Assembly: GCA_910577845.1 (NCBI GenBank)
Contig: CAJTNA010000004.1
Span: 1-64,000 of the forward strand
From: an uncultured Christensenella sp.
Lineage (GTDB): Bacteria > Bacillota > Clostridia > Christensenellales > UBA3700
Length of the DNA stretch: 64,000 nt
Direction: 5' to 3'
Numbering within the stretch: the stretch's first letter is position 1; every line of letters begins with the position of its first letter. The position numbers and the translations under genes were made by a program. The notes below the pieces were generated by a model. It was not told where the DNA came from and made no database searches. It worked only from the letters and a program-made list of their open reading frames with translations. Positions 9,315-18,157 of this stretch are shown here, in pieces.

Positions 9315-9872
9315 ATGTTGATTGTAGGATTGGGTAATCCAGATAAAAAATATGATAATACATACCATAATGTTGGTTTTATGGTGATAGACAAGCTGTT
9401 GGATATTCTAGGCGAAAAACTAAAAGAAGATGGTTGCCATTCCAAATATGTAACATTTTACAAAGGTGGCGAAAAAATTGTAATCGCAAAACCTATGACA
9501 TATATGAATTTATCTGGCGAGGCAGTTGTTGCCCTTGCAAGTAGATTTAATATACCTACTCAAGAAATAGTTGTTATTTATGACGATATTGATTTGCCAG
9601 TTGGTGATATTAGAGTTAGAAAAAATGGTTCAGCAGGTACACATAATGGAATGAGGAATATTGTTAGTTTGTTATCAAGTACAGACTTTCCTAGGGTGAG
9701 AGTGGGTATTGGAAAGCCACAGCCACCTATGCAATTAGTTGATTATGTGCTTAGTCATATTGCTGGTGAAAATAAACAAAAGCTTGAAAATACTTTTGAA
9801 AAGGTTGCAGATATTTTATCCAATTTTATAGGACATAAAGATTTGGACAAACTTATGCGTGATAGCAAATAA
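9315..9872 (+). CDS. pth: Peptidyl-tRNA hydrolase
   Basis: Cleaves peptidyl-tRNAs that drop off stalled ribosomes, recycling the tRNA. The start MLIVGLGNPDKKYDNTYHNVGF carries the conserved Asn and catalytic His of the family. Further signatures are KPMTYMNLSGEAV, YDDIDLPVG and GSAGTHNGMRN. The length of 185 is normal. It lies upstream of mfd, a conserved Firmicutes arrangement, although a 256-bp gap separates them. Confidence 0.95.
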   Translation: MLIVGLGNPDKKYDNTYHNVGFMVIDKLLDILGEKLKEDGCHSKYVTFYKGGEKIVIAKPMTYMNLSGEAVVALASRFNIPTQEIVVIYDDIDLPVGDIRVRKNGSAGTHNGMRNIVSLLSSTDFPRVRVGIGKPQPPMQLVDYVLSHIAGENKQKLENTFEKVADILSNFIGHKDLDKLMRDSK

Positions 9873-10082
9873 TTTTAGTTTTAATATTAGCTAGTAATAT
9901 AAATTAATATGGTAGTTAATGTTTTATAAAAACTCAATATAGTGAGTGAAAATTAATTCTTTTAATTACTGTTTATAATTGTAAAATATCCAAATTTGCT
10001 TATTGTCACATATTCGCAAAATGCTTTTGAAAAGATGGCTTTAGATAATAAAAAATATTATAAAAATGTCGTAAAAAGTTAA

Positions 10083-10099
10083 TTAGTATCGATTTTTGA
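10083..10099 (-). repeat. Recurrent intergenic 17-mer, copy 2
   Basis: On the - strand this reads TCAAAAATCGATACTAA, one mismatch from the consensus TTGAAAATCGRTAYTAA (C for T at position 2, with A for G at position 3). It lies about 30 bp upstream of the mfd start. Confidence 0.5.
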
Positions 10100-10128
10100 T
10101 GTGTTTTTGTTAATTTAAGAGGTAAAAT

Positions 10129-13100
10129 GTGTTGGACGAGAGTTTAGCAAGCGTACTTGACCTAAGGGAATTAGGTGGGGTGCTACAAAAAATTAGACAA
10201 AAGGTACGTTCAGGCGTAAATACGGCAGTGTTTACAAGTAATATTGCTGAACGTATACATATTACGTGGGGTTTGGATACACCCACGTTGTTTGTTGTGT
10301 CCGACAGAGTAAAAGCAAGAGAGTATTATGAACAATTTAAAGCATTTGACGAAAATGTTGTTTTGCTTATAGAGCGTGACGATATGTTAATGTATCGTAA
10401 ACTTGCAGTTGGCAGTGATGTTACAGCAAGGCTACGTACATTAAATAATTTTGTAAGTGGTAAAAGTCGTATTATGATTGCAACAAGTGAAGCATTGTTG
10501 CAAAACTTTCCTACCAAAGAAAATATCTCTAAGTCAATGCTCAAACTTACTATTTCAGAACAATTTGCACCACAAAAGTTAATTGCACAACTTTCTCAAA
10601 TGGGATACAATCGTGTTGATAGTGTAATGGAAAAAGGGGATTTTAGCATCATAGGTGATATAGTCAGTGTATTCCCAGATAGCAGTGAACTACCAGTTCG
10701 TATTTCGTTTTTTGATGAGGAAATTGAAAGCATAAAACTATTTGATTTGGAAAGTATGAAATCTACTGATGTGCTTGAGAGTGTAGATATTTGTTCACGT
10801 ATTGATAGCACTTTTAGCAGTGTTGATTTGGATAAAGTTTTAAATGAGGTTAAAAAGACCATTAAAAACTATTTTGACCCAGCTAAGTCAAGAGCAAAGG
10901 AAATTATAAGCGAGATTGAAAGCAAGATTGATGTTGGCAATTTAAAAAATCTTAACTGGTTGTTGCCGTTCTGTGATAATCTTTGTGGAATAGAGGATAT
11001 TTTGCCAGCAAATACAATAGTAGTTTTTGACGACCCAAAAAATATCTATGACCACGCAAAATTGTATTATAATGATTTTATGACACGGGGCAAAAATTTA
11101 CTTGAGCAAGGCGAGTGTACAGAAAGACATTTGAAAGTAATGCGAAAGGTGGATATTTTTGCGAGTATTGCAGAAAAGTTTTATACTTTAGGTTTCGCAA
11201 ATATAACAAGTTCTAATCCTATTTTTTCACCACGTGACATATTTAAACTTAATAACCCACAAGTACGCAGTTACTATGCAAATTATTATAGCTTGTATAC
11301 AGATTTAAAAGCATTCAACTTGAATGGTTCACGAGTTATTTTGTGTGCAGGTAGCGAGCATACTGCTAGGAGTTTAGTGAGTTCTTTAAAAGAAAATAAT
11401 ATATTTTCAAGATATGTTACTATTATACCTCAAGATTTTAGTGGGGTAATTGTAACACCATATGGCATTAAAAAAGGTTTTAATTATCCAAGTAGTAAGT
11501 TTTGTTTGATTGGATTTAATGACCTCATTAAAAAGCAAGAGGTCAGTAAACCAAAAAAACGCAACAAAACTAATGTGTTCACTATGCCAAAAGTTGGTGA
11601 TTATGTTGTTCACGAGGTACACGGAATCGGCTTGTGTAATGGTGTGGAACAAATTGAGGCGTTTGGTATTAAGCAAGACTTTGTTGTAATTAATTATGCC
11701 GAGGGTGACAAACTTTATATTCCGGTAAACCAAATGGATATGCTGGAGAGGTATAGTGGAAATGACAATATACCTAAGCTAAGCAGAATAGGTGGTAAAG
11801 AGTTCCAAAAACTGAAAGAACGTGTTAAAAGTTCAGTTAGGGAAATGGCATTTGACTTGCTAGAGTTATACAAAGCTAGGAGTGAGGCGAAAGGATATGT
11901 TTATCCTCCCGACACCTATTGGCAAAAGGAGTTTGAGGAATCTTTTGAGTTTACTGAAACAGATGACCAGTTAAAAGCAATCGCAGAAATAAAGTCGGAT
12001 ATGGAAAGGGGCATTGTTATGGATAGGCTACTTTGCGGTGATGTCGGATACGGCAAAACTGAGGTTGCTTTGCGAGCTACTTTTAAAACGGTAATGGAGG
12101 GAAAACAAGTTGCTATTTTAGCACCTACTACCATACTTGCAAGACAACATTATAATACTGCTTTAGCAAGATTTAATGATAGTAAATTGTCTTGTGTGCT
12201 AATGTCAAGATTTCAGTCTAAAGAGGAAATAAAGCAAAATTTGCAAAAGATAGAATCAGGTGATGCAAGTATAATTGTTGCGACTCACAGATTGCTTTCC
12301 AATGATGTCAAATTCCACGATTTGGGACTTTTGGTGCTTGATGAGGAGCAAAGGTTTGGCGTGGAACATAAAGAAAAAATTAAGACATTAAAAAACAATA
12401 TAAATGTATTGACTTTGTCAGCAACACCAATTCCACGTACTTTGAATATGGCTTTGAGTGGGATAAGAGATATATCTGTTTTGGAAACTCCACCAAAGCA
12501 TAGATTGCCTGTGGAAACTTATGTTACGGAAATGACTGACGGACTTTTGATTGATGCAATAAAACGTGAGATTGATAGAGATGGACAAGTCTATGTGTTG
12601 TATAACAGAGTAAATGATATAGAAAAAATAGCCAATCACATTATGAGATTGGTACCCGATGCAAATGTAGTTATTGGACACGGACAAATGTCAGATACAG
12701 AGCTAGAGGACGCTATTGACAATTTTTATACAAAAAAAGCAAATGTGCTTGTTTGTACTACAATAATTGAAAATGGCATTGATTTGCCAGATGCTAATAC
12801 ATTAATAGTATTTGAGGCAGATAGGCTTGGACTTAGTGCGTTGTATCAATTACGTGGTCGTGTTGGTAGGTCTAATAAGCAAGCCTATGCGTACTTTACA
12901 ACTAAGCCATCAAAAGTGCTTACTGGTGATGCGTTGAAACGTCTTACTGCAATTACCGACTATACTGACTTTGGTAGTGGCTTTAAAATCGCAATGCGTG
13001 ATTTGGAAATTAGAGGTGCGGGCAATGTTTTGGGTAAGGAACAGCACGGACATATCGCAAAAGTTGGATATGATATGTATTGTAAGCTGTTGAAAGAGGT

Positions 13101-13581
13101 AGTAGAGGAAATCAGCGGTGGTGAGATTGTAAGCAAATCTGTTGTTGATATGAAAGTGGATATTGATGCTTATCTTGACCCTAACTTTATTCAAAATAAT
13201 GACGAAAAAATCAAGATATACAAAGATATTGCTGGTCTTAAGGATACTGCCGAGCTTGACGAGATGTATAACGATATTAAAGATAGGTATGGTGAGCCAA
13301 ACGATGGCTTGTACAATTTGATGTATATTGCTGTAATAAAAAATATGTCTGCTGAATTATTAGCCGAAAAAGTGGTTATAAATAATAGTAAATGTTTGAT
13401 TCAATTTGATAGCAGTGTGCTAAAAAATCAAAATGTAATCTATGCTGTTAGCGATATGCAAGAGGAATGTAATTTTGCAATCAGCGAAAAACCTAATATT
13501 GTTTTTGAAACAAAAGGGCTAAATACTAGACAAAAGCTTACATTAATGATAAAATTTTTAAAAAAATGTAAAAATAGTTAA
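10129..13581 (+). CDS. mfd: Transcription-repair coupling factor Mfd
   Basis: An ATP-driven translocase that removes RNA polymerase stalled at DNA lesions and recruits UvrA. The 1150-residue product has the full domain order: a UvrB-homology N-terminus, the RNA-polymerase-interacting CarD-like domain near residue 485 (VGDYVVHEVHGIGLCNGVE), a RecG-like helicase core with Walker A GDVGYGKTEVA (about residues 638-648), the DEEQ box LVLDEEQRFGVEHK, and TATPIPRT-type motif III (LSATPIPRTLNMAL). The TRCF C-terminal domain follows. The start is GTG 10129, after AGAGG at 10118-10122. Confidence 0.96.
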   Translation: MLDESLASVLDLRELGGVLQKIRQKVRSGVNTAVFTSNIAERIHITWGLDTPTLFVVSDRVKAREYYEQFKAFDENVVLLIERDDMLMYRKLAVGSDVTARLRTLNNFVSGKSRIMIATSEALLQNFPTKENISKSMLKLTISEQFAPQKLIAQLSQMGYNRVDSVMEKGDFSIIGDIVSVFPDSSELPVRISFFDEEIESIKLFDLESMKSTDVLESVDICSRIDSTFSSVDLDKVLNEVKKTIKNYFDPAKSRAKEIISEIESKIDVGNLKNLNWLLPFCDNLCGIEDILPANTIVVFDDPKNIYDHAKLYYNDFMTRGKNLLEQGECTERHLKVMRKVDIFASIAEKFYTLGFANITSSNPIFSPRDIFKLNNPQVRSYYANYYSLYTDLKAFNLNGSRVILCAGSEHTARSLVSSLKENNIFSRYVTIIPQDFSGVIVTPYGIKKGFNYPSSKFCLIGFNDLIKKQEVSKPKKRNKTNVFTMPKVGDYVVHEVHGIGLCNGVEQIEAFGIKQDFVVINYAEGDKLYIPVNQMDMLERYSGNDNIPKLSRIGGKEFQKLKERVKSSVREMAFDLLELYKARSEAKGYVYPPDTYWQKEFEESFEFTETDDQLKAIAEIKSDMERGIVMDRLLCGDVGYGKTEVALRATFKTVMEGKQVAILAPTTILARQHYNTALARFNDSKLSCVLMSRFQSKEEIKQNLQKIESGDASIIVATHRLLSNDVKFHDLGLLVLDEEQRFGVEHKEKIKTLKNNINVLTLSATPIPRTLNMALSGIRDISVLETPPKHRLPVETYVTEMTDGLLIDAIKREIDRDGQVYVLYNRVNDIEKIANHIMRLVPDANVVIGHGQMSDTELEDAIDNFYTKKANVLVCTTIIENGIDLPDANTLIVFEADRLGLSALYQLRGRVGRSNKQAYAYFTTKPSKVLTGDALKRLTAITDYTDFGSGFKIAMRDLEIRGAGNVLGKEQHGHIAKVGYDMYCKLLKEVVEEISGGEIVSKSVVDMKVDIDAYLDPNFIQNNDEKIKIYKDIAGLKDTAELDEMYNDIKDRYGEPNDGLYNLMYIAVIKNMSAELLAEKVVINNSKCLIQFDSSVLKNQNVIYAVSDMQEECNFAISEKPNIVFETKGLNTRQKLTLMIKFLKKCKNS

Positions 13582-13588
13582 AAACCCC

Positions 13589-13617
13589 TTGCTATTTTAT
13601 TTATATTCTTGTATAAT
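13589..13617 (+). promoter_or_regulatory. Sigma-A-type promoter for the PrsA/SurA-like lipoprotein gene
   Basis: TTGCTA (13589-13594), a 17-bp spacer and TATAAT (13612-13617), directly after mfd. The lipoprotein gene can thus be expressed independently of mfd. Confidence 0.65.
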
Positions 13618-13683
13618 ATATAAGAAATACTTTAATTATTAGGCAAAATATGCCATTTCCATATATAATAAGGAGAGCAAACA

Positions 13684-15966
13684 ATGAAAAAAAAGCTTAT
13701 TTTGATTGTCGTAGCCGTTGTTTTATTGCTAACATTCGTGCTTGCTGGTTGTAATTTATTAGTTACTAATGAGGAGCGTGATGGCGACCAAGTCGTTGCA
13801 ACTGTTAAACATAACGGTTTAGTTGGAGAAATTACTAAAAAGGAATTTATCAATTACTTCCAACAAAATTATCAACAATATAGCCAATATTTTGATTGGA
13901 CTTTTGAGGAATATGGCGAAACTTTCCTTTCTATGATGACAAGAAATAAAATGACAGTCATCCTTGCAGTTGAGTATTTAGCTAAACAAAGAGGGGAGAC
14001 TGTTGATAAGGACAAGTTTAATGCTATTAATAACGCAAACATTAAATATCCTAAGCACAATGAGGATGTAATCTCACCAAAAGGTTACGATGTTTATTCT
14101 GCATATCTTTTAAATTTACTTGACCCAGACGAGCAAAAATATGTTAAAGAACAAACAAATAAAATGTTCCAAGACGAGTATGACGAAGATGTGGAAACTG
14201 CAATAGAAAATTTAAAAATAAAAGAAGAAGAAAATAATAACTCTAATAAAGATAAAAATACTAAAGAGCCTAGACCTACTCAAGACAAAACCGAAAGTAC
14301 AGAGTTTAAAGCAGATAGCAATGTAACTTTAGAAGATGTTGCAAAAGTTAAAGATTTCTTTACTGCTACTGCAGAGAAATTAGGTGATAATGCTGAAAGC
14401 TATGAAAAAGATGCTTACAAAAAACAAGTAAGAGATTTGAAAAAAGTTTATTTGACTTATGATTATTATCTTGCAAAACAAGCAGAATCAAGAATTTTAA
14501 CTAAATATCAAGAGTCTGACGAGTTTACTGATAAAACTACTGATATGAATGTAAAAGTATCTAAATACTTTGAAAAATTAATGTATGACCAAGAATTGTC
14601 TAATAAGACAGCTAGCAACTATAAGAGTGCACTTGAGGGCGATAGCGTAGTTGTTTTCCATAATGGTCGTTATGTAAAATTAAAGAGCATTTTGCTAAAA
14701 TTCTCCGATGAGCAAACAAAAGCTTTAGAGTATATTAACAACTATTATAAAGGTGAAAATGCAAAAGATATAGTTTCTCAATTAAGGGAAGCATTAGTAT
14801 TTGGTGACTTAGGTAATATTCAAATTCCAGAACTTGTTGAGTCTGCTTTGGAACTTAGAGTTTATAAGTCTAATCCTAAATATGACCCTACAAAACCAGC
14901 TGGTGACCCTAGTGACGGCGTACCTCAAACAGACGAGGAAATAGCTAAAAAGAATTATCCTTATATTCCAAATAAACAATTTGACCCTAATAAAGATGAA
15001 AGTAAAGAAAATCAAAAATGGGTAAGTGTACCATTTAATGAGGTAATTGCAGAGCTAGGAGTAGCACTTAAAGATGTTGAGACTAAGGCTGGTGAAGACT
15101 ACGATAAAAACGAACAATACAAGAATGATGGTAGCAAGGCTTATGAAATTGGTAGAAAAATGTATATCAATCAAAAGAAAGCAGAGTTATTTGAGGACTG
15201 GATTTATCTTGTAAATGACGATGATGGTATGTTCCAAGGTAAAGAGTATATTGAAACTCCATACGGAAATAGTAGTGATTATGTTTCAGAGTTTACAGCT
15301 TTAGTAAGAACTTTATTAGGTGATTATAACACTGCTGGAACAGTTATGATTGATACTAGCAAACATACTGGCACTGTTGTTGGTGACAATTATAGCAATA
15401 TTGTTAAAAGTGAAGTTGACGTTGAGTATTTTGAGAATAACATTGCTAAAAAGAAAAAAGTAGCAATTTATACTGATACCACTAACAATATATCTTTCGT
15501 TGTAAACGAGTTCGGTGTTCATATCGTAATGCTAACAGATGTACCAGTTGATGAGCAATACAATACTATTGGTATTGACTCTGGTTCACAAATTATTATG
15601 AGTGATAATGACGATTTTGATTTAGATTTATTTAAAAATAGTATTAATGATTTCAGCGATGACGAAATTAATGCAATTAAAAAAGCTAATGCTTATTACA
15701 CATATACTTTAAATGCTTATGTTGACTTTGACGAGGAAACTGGTAAGGCAATAACTTTAGAGGAATTGTTATCAAAGCAGTTAAAGAAAACTTATGATAG
15801 CACTGCATATAGCAAGCATAGCACAAAATTGTTTGAAATGTATGGCGATGAATTGTTCAATACTAAGGACGATAAAGATGCTAGCGAGGGTTATGCGGAT
15901 TATAAGTTTGAGGAAATCAAAATGAATAAATCTGTATTTAATAAAGCTTTAAATGAGTTAAAATAA
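13684..15966 (+). CDS. Large SurA/PrsA-like lipoprotein (putative peptidyl-prolyl isomerase/foldase)
   Basis: A membrane-anchored extracytoplasmic lipoprotein. The signal peptide ends in the lipobox LAGC (Cys about residue 23). A SurA-N-like segment follows (VATVKHNGLVGEITKKEFINYF, about residues 38-60), as in PrsA, which folds secreted proteins; the position after mfd is also where many Clostridia carry a PrsA-like gene. A parvulin-like ending can be suspected at about residue 615 (SFVVNEFGVHIVMLTDV), which resembles the GYHIIKV strand of the isomerase domain. At 760 residues it is more than twice the usual length. An acidic, Lys-rich linker lies near residues 175-210. Isomerase activity is uncertain. 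Confidence 0.65.
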   Translation: MKKKLILIVVAVVLLLTFVLAGCNLLVTNEERDGDQVVATVKHNGLVGEITKKEFINYFQQNYQQYSQYFDWTFEEYGETFLSMMTRNKMTVILAVEYLAKQRGETVDKDKFNAINNANIKYPKHNEDVISPKGYDVYSAYLLNLLDPDEQKYVKEQTNKMFQDEYDEDVETAIENLKIKEEENNNSNKDKNTKEPRPTQDKTESTEFKADSNVTLEDVAKVKDFFTATAEKLGDNAESYEKDAYKKQVRDLKKVYLTYDYYLAKQAESRILTKYQESDEFTDKTTDMNVKVSKYFEKLMYDQELSNKTASNYKSALEGDSVVVFHNGRYVKLKSILLKFSDEQTKALEYINNYYKGENAKDIVSQLREALVFGDLGNIQIPELVESALELRVYKSNPKYDPTKPAGDPSDGVPQTDEEIAKKNYPYIPNKQFDPNKDESKENQKWVSVPFNEVIAELGVALKDVETKAGEDYDKNEQYKNDGSKAYEIGRKMYINQKKAELFEDWIYLVNDDDGMFQGKEYIETPYGNSSDYVSEFTALVRTLLGDYNTAGTVMIDTSKHTGTVVGDNYSNIVKSEVDVEYFENNIAKKKKVAIYTDTTNNISFVVNEFGVHIVMLTDVPVDEQYNTIGIDSGSQIIMSDNDDFDLDLFKNSINDFSDDEINAIKKANAYYTYTLNAYVDFDEETGKAITLEELLSKQLKKTYDSTAYSKHSTKLFEMYGDELFNTKDDKDASEGYADYKFEEIKMNKSVFNKALNELK

Positions 15967-15995
15967 TCTAATAAGCATAAATAAGCAATAAAACA

Positions 15996-16025
15996 AAAAA
16001 TATGCACTTTAAAGTGCATATTTTT
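15996..16025 (+). terminator. Rho-independent terminator
   Basis: A 15-bp perfect inverted repeat centred on CTTTAAAG, ending in a T-run; it ends the lipoprotein transcript. Confidence 0.8.
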
Positions 16026-16090
16026 GATAATAAGGCAACAATTATTGCAAATTTTAGTAGTATTAAATAGTAAATTAATTAAAGGGAAAT

Positions 16091-16630
16091 ATGGAATTAG
16101 TTGAAAAAACTTTAAATAGCAATTTAAAATTTGAAGGTAAAATATTAAAATTGAAAGTTGACAGAGTGCAATTGCCAGATGGTAGTGTGTCAAGCAGAGA
16201 AATAGTTTGCCATAATGGTGGTGCGTGTGTCTTGCCAATATCTGCGGATGGAAAAGTTGCACTAGTAAAGCAATTTAGATATCCTTATAAAGAGGTTATT
16301 TATGAAATACCTGCAGGCAAAATTGACCAAGGTGAAAGTCCTAAACAAACAGCAGTTAGAGAATTGTTTGAGGAGGTAGGAGGTAAGTCGAATAATTTTG
16401 TTGATTTAGGAATAATATATCCAACTCCTGGATATACAAATGAAAAGATATACGTTTATATTGCTTTAGATACAATATATGAACAGCCTTCTTTAGATGA
16501 GGGAGAATTTTTAGATGTAGAGTTTTTTGAGTTTAATAAAGTGCTAGAAATGATAGAGGATAATACTATTAAAGATAGCAAAACAATAATTAGTGTTTTA
16601 CGTGCTAAAATTAATAACAATATAAAATAA
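16091..16630 (+). CDS. Nudix hydrolase, ADP-ribose pyrophosphatase type
   Basis: Hydrolyses nucleoside diphosphate-X compounds, most likely ADP-ribose to AMP and ribose phosphate. The Nudix box is complete at about residues 75-98: GKIDQGESPKQTAVRELFEE, then VGG. The upstream KQFRYPYKEVIYEIPAG is typical of the NudF/ADPRase branch. The length (179) fits. It is monocistronic, with an AAGGGA RBS. Specificity cannot be proved from sequence. Confidence 0.85.
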   Translation: MELVEKTLNSNLKFEGKILKLKVDRVQLPDGSVSSREIVCHNGGACVLPISADGKVALVKQFRYPYKEVIYEIPAGKIDQGESPKQTAVRELFEEVGGKSNNFVDLGIIYPTPGYTNEKIYVYIALDTIYEQPSLDEGEFLDVEFFEFNKVLEMIEDNTIKDSKTIISVLRAKINNNIK

Positions 16631-16799
16631 TCATAATTTACATAAAAATTTTAATACACTTTTTAAGTGTTTAACTAATTTTTTGTATAATTCTGAAGCT
16701 ATAAAGATAGTTACACCAAACTATTTTTATTCCAATAAAATAGTTTTTTGTTGTTTTGATAGCTAACTATAATATTAAATATAATATAAAAGGTGATAT

Positions 16800-17315
16800 A
16801 TGATTTTATCTACAGATAGATTGATATTAAGAGAAATTACTTTGAACGATTATGATGATTTGTGCGAGATTTTGCAAGACAAAAAAACAATGTACGCTTA
16901 TGAACACGCTTTTTCAAAAGAAGAGGTAGAGCAATGGCTTAATAATCAGCTTTCAAGATATAATAAGTATGGTTTTGGATTGTGGGCAGTAGTACTAAAG
17001 TCTACCGGGAAAATGATTGGCAACATAGGTCTAACATATCAAAAGTTTGAGGATAGCGATATTTTAGAGATTGGGTATTTGCTAAACAGAAATTATTGGC
17101 ATAATGGATATGCAAGTGAGGCAACCATAGCTTGTAAAAATTACGCTTTTGAGGTATTGAAAGTAGATAAAGTATATTCTATTATAAGGGAAAATAATCT
17201 ATTGTCACAAGCAGTGGCTAAACGTAATGGTATGAAAATTGTGGGGACGCAACTAAAACATTATTATAATATGGATATGCCACATTTAGTTTATATGGTA
17301 GAAAATAAAAAATAA
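16800..17315 (+). CDS. GNAT-family N-acetyltransferase, RimJ/RimL type
   Basis: An acetyl-CoA-dependent N-acetyltransferase. The N-terminus LSTDRLILREITLNDYDDL and the core EIGYLLNRNYWHNGYASEA place it in the RimJ/RimL-like group (Pfam Acetyltransf_3), whose members modify protein N-termini, aminoglycosides or small amines. The acetyl-CoA loop is the latter motif at about residues 98-114. RBS AAGGTGAT precedes ATG 16800. The hairpin at 17388 probably ends it. Substrate unknown. Confidence 0.8.
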   Translation: MILSTDRLILREITLNDYDDLCEILQDKKTMYAYEHAFSKEEVEQWLNNQLSRYNKYGFGLWAVVLKSTGKMIGNIGLTYQKFEDSDILEIGYLLNRNYWHNGYASEATIACKNYAFEVLKVDKVYSIIRENNLLSQAVAKRNGMKIVGTQLKHYYNMDMPHLVYMVENKK

Positions 17316-17383
17316 TTACAAGCAGATTTAAAACACTATTCTCTTTTAAAAGTTAATAATTAAAAAACAAGCAACATTATAAA

Positions 17384-17625
17384 CAAACAAGATACCAGTT
17401 GGTATCTTGCTGTTTTTAATATTGATTTTATGTTAAAATAAATTTGTCTAAATGAAAAAGAAATTATTGTTTTTAATATTTTTTGAACTATTATTTTTAT
17501 TGTATATGGTTTTTTGTGACGTACTTTAGGTAGACTTACTTGAATACCACAAAATGCGTCAACATAAGCCTAACATAATCCCTAATGCATTGGTAAGGTT
17601 TGATTATCAAAAATTGTATTTTGTA
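17384..17625 (+). repeat. Diverged interspersed repeat, copy A (left flank of the beta-helix gene)
   Basis: Begins with a terminator-like hairpin and shares with copy C (20196-20415) a matching order: hairpin, TGTTTTTAA, GATTTTA, then a core at 17515-17607 with GTGAC, TTAGGTAG, CTTGAA, AATGCATTGG and AAGGTTTGATTAT. No reading frame is shared, so it is probably a noncoding element. Confidence 0.65.
17388..17417 (+). terminator. Rho-independent terminator after the GNAT gene
   Basis: CAAGATACC (17388-17396) pairs with GGTATCTTG (17401-17409), followed by CTGTTTTT. It is also the left end of repeat copy A. Confidence 0.75.
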
Positions 17626-17957
17626 TAAAACATTTTTAATTAAAAAATCTTTTAAGTTAAATTTTATTGTATTTTTATATAATGTCAAACTTACGTGTTT
17701 TTGTTAAGCAATTGTTATTTTTATAGTGAATGGTGAAGTAAGTATATTTAAAGTTGAAAAAACAACTTTTATATTAAGCCAACTATTGGCTTAATTAATT
17801 GTAAATTAGTGGCATAAACCAACAAGGCAAAATGATAAATTTTACCTTGTTTAGTTATTTGTAAAGTTAAGATTTAGTAAAAAGTCGAATTTTTGAAAAT
17901 ACCCACCGAAAATCGGGGGTATTTTTTGATAAATGTGCTAAATTATGTAAATTGAGG
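17626..17957. other. Noncoding stretch with hairpins upstream of the inverted repeat
   Basis: No gene is visible. Short hairpins are seen near 17773-17793 (AAGCC...GGCTT) and 17821-17852 (AACAAGGCAAAAT with its complement), before the strong terminator at 17898. Confidence 0.5.
17898..17927 (+). terminator. Terminator immediately upstream of the invertible segment
   Basis: AATACCC-A-CCG (17898-17908) pairs with CGG-GGGTATT (17914-17923), followed by a T-run; the other strand also ends in T-rich sequence. It would stop read-through from upstream, and possibly leftward transcripts from the promoter inside the inverted repeat. Confidence 0.75.
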
Positions 17958-17987
17958 GTACATAGAATACATATATCTATGTACATA
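17957..17987 (+). repeat. Left arm of a 31-bp inverted repeat (putative inversion site)
   Basis: The 31 bases match the reverse complement of 18106-18136 at 29 of 31 positions by eye. The arm is itself a dyad: GTACATAG (17958-17965), 11 bp, CTATGTAC (17977-17984), the form expected for a recombinase core site with two facing protein-binding arms. Confidence 0.8.
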
Positions 17988-17997
17988 TTATATGAAT

Positions 17998-18027
17998 ATT
18001 ATCTAATTAAATATATACATTTGTCAA
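17998..18027 (-). promoter_or_regulatory. Outward-facing sigma-A-type promoter inside the inverted repeat
   Basis: On the - strand: TTGACA (18027-18022), an 18-bp spacer, then GATAAT (18003-17998). It points away from the beta-helix gene in the orientation given. If the segment flips, the -10 would fall near 18091-18096 on the + strand. Confidence 0.65.
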
Positions 18028-18105
18028 GTATAAGCTAAACAATTTGTAAAATGATAACATTAAATTGACTTTAGCTTTACAAAAACATAGCCGAAAAGCC
18101 TAATT

Positions 18106-18136
18106 TATGTGCATAGATATATGTATTCTATGTATC
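18106..18136 (-). repeat. Right arm of the 31-bp inverted repeat
   Basis: Reverse-complement partner of 17957-17987 with two mismatches. It shows the same internal dyad in slightly less perfect form (GTGCATAG ... CTATGTAT). Confidence 0.8.
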
Positions 18137-18157
18137 TAAAAATAGGAGGTTTTTGCT

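Larger units (their letters stand above)
17957..18136. promoter_or_regulatory. Putative invertible promoter segment (phase-variation switch)
   Basis: Two 31-bp inverted arms enclose 118 bp upstream of a secreted-protein gene whose AGGAGG RBS starts 8 bp after the right arm. The only good sigma-A-like promoter inside faces away from the gene; inversion would point it at the gene. A terminator lies just outside the left arm. This resembles the site-specific invertible promoters upstream of surface-protein genes in Clostridioides and Bacteroides. No recombinase is encoded in the window, so it would act in trans. Inversion itself is an inference. Confidence 0.6.

Noticed and set aside
17957..18136. 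The inverted repeat as a plain transcription terminator
   Set aside because: The arms are 118 bp apart, lack a following T-run, and lie between a terminator and an RBS; each arm's internal dyad fits a recombination site better.
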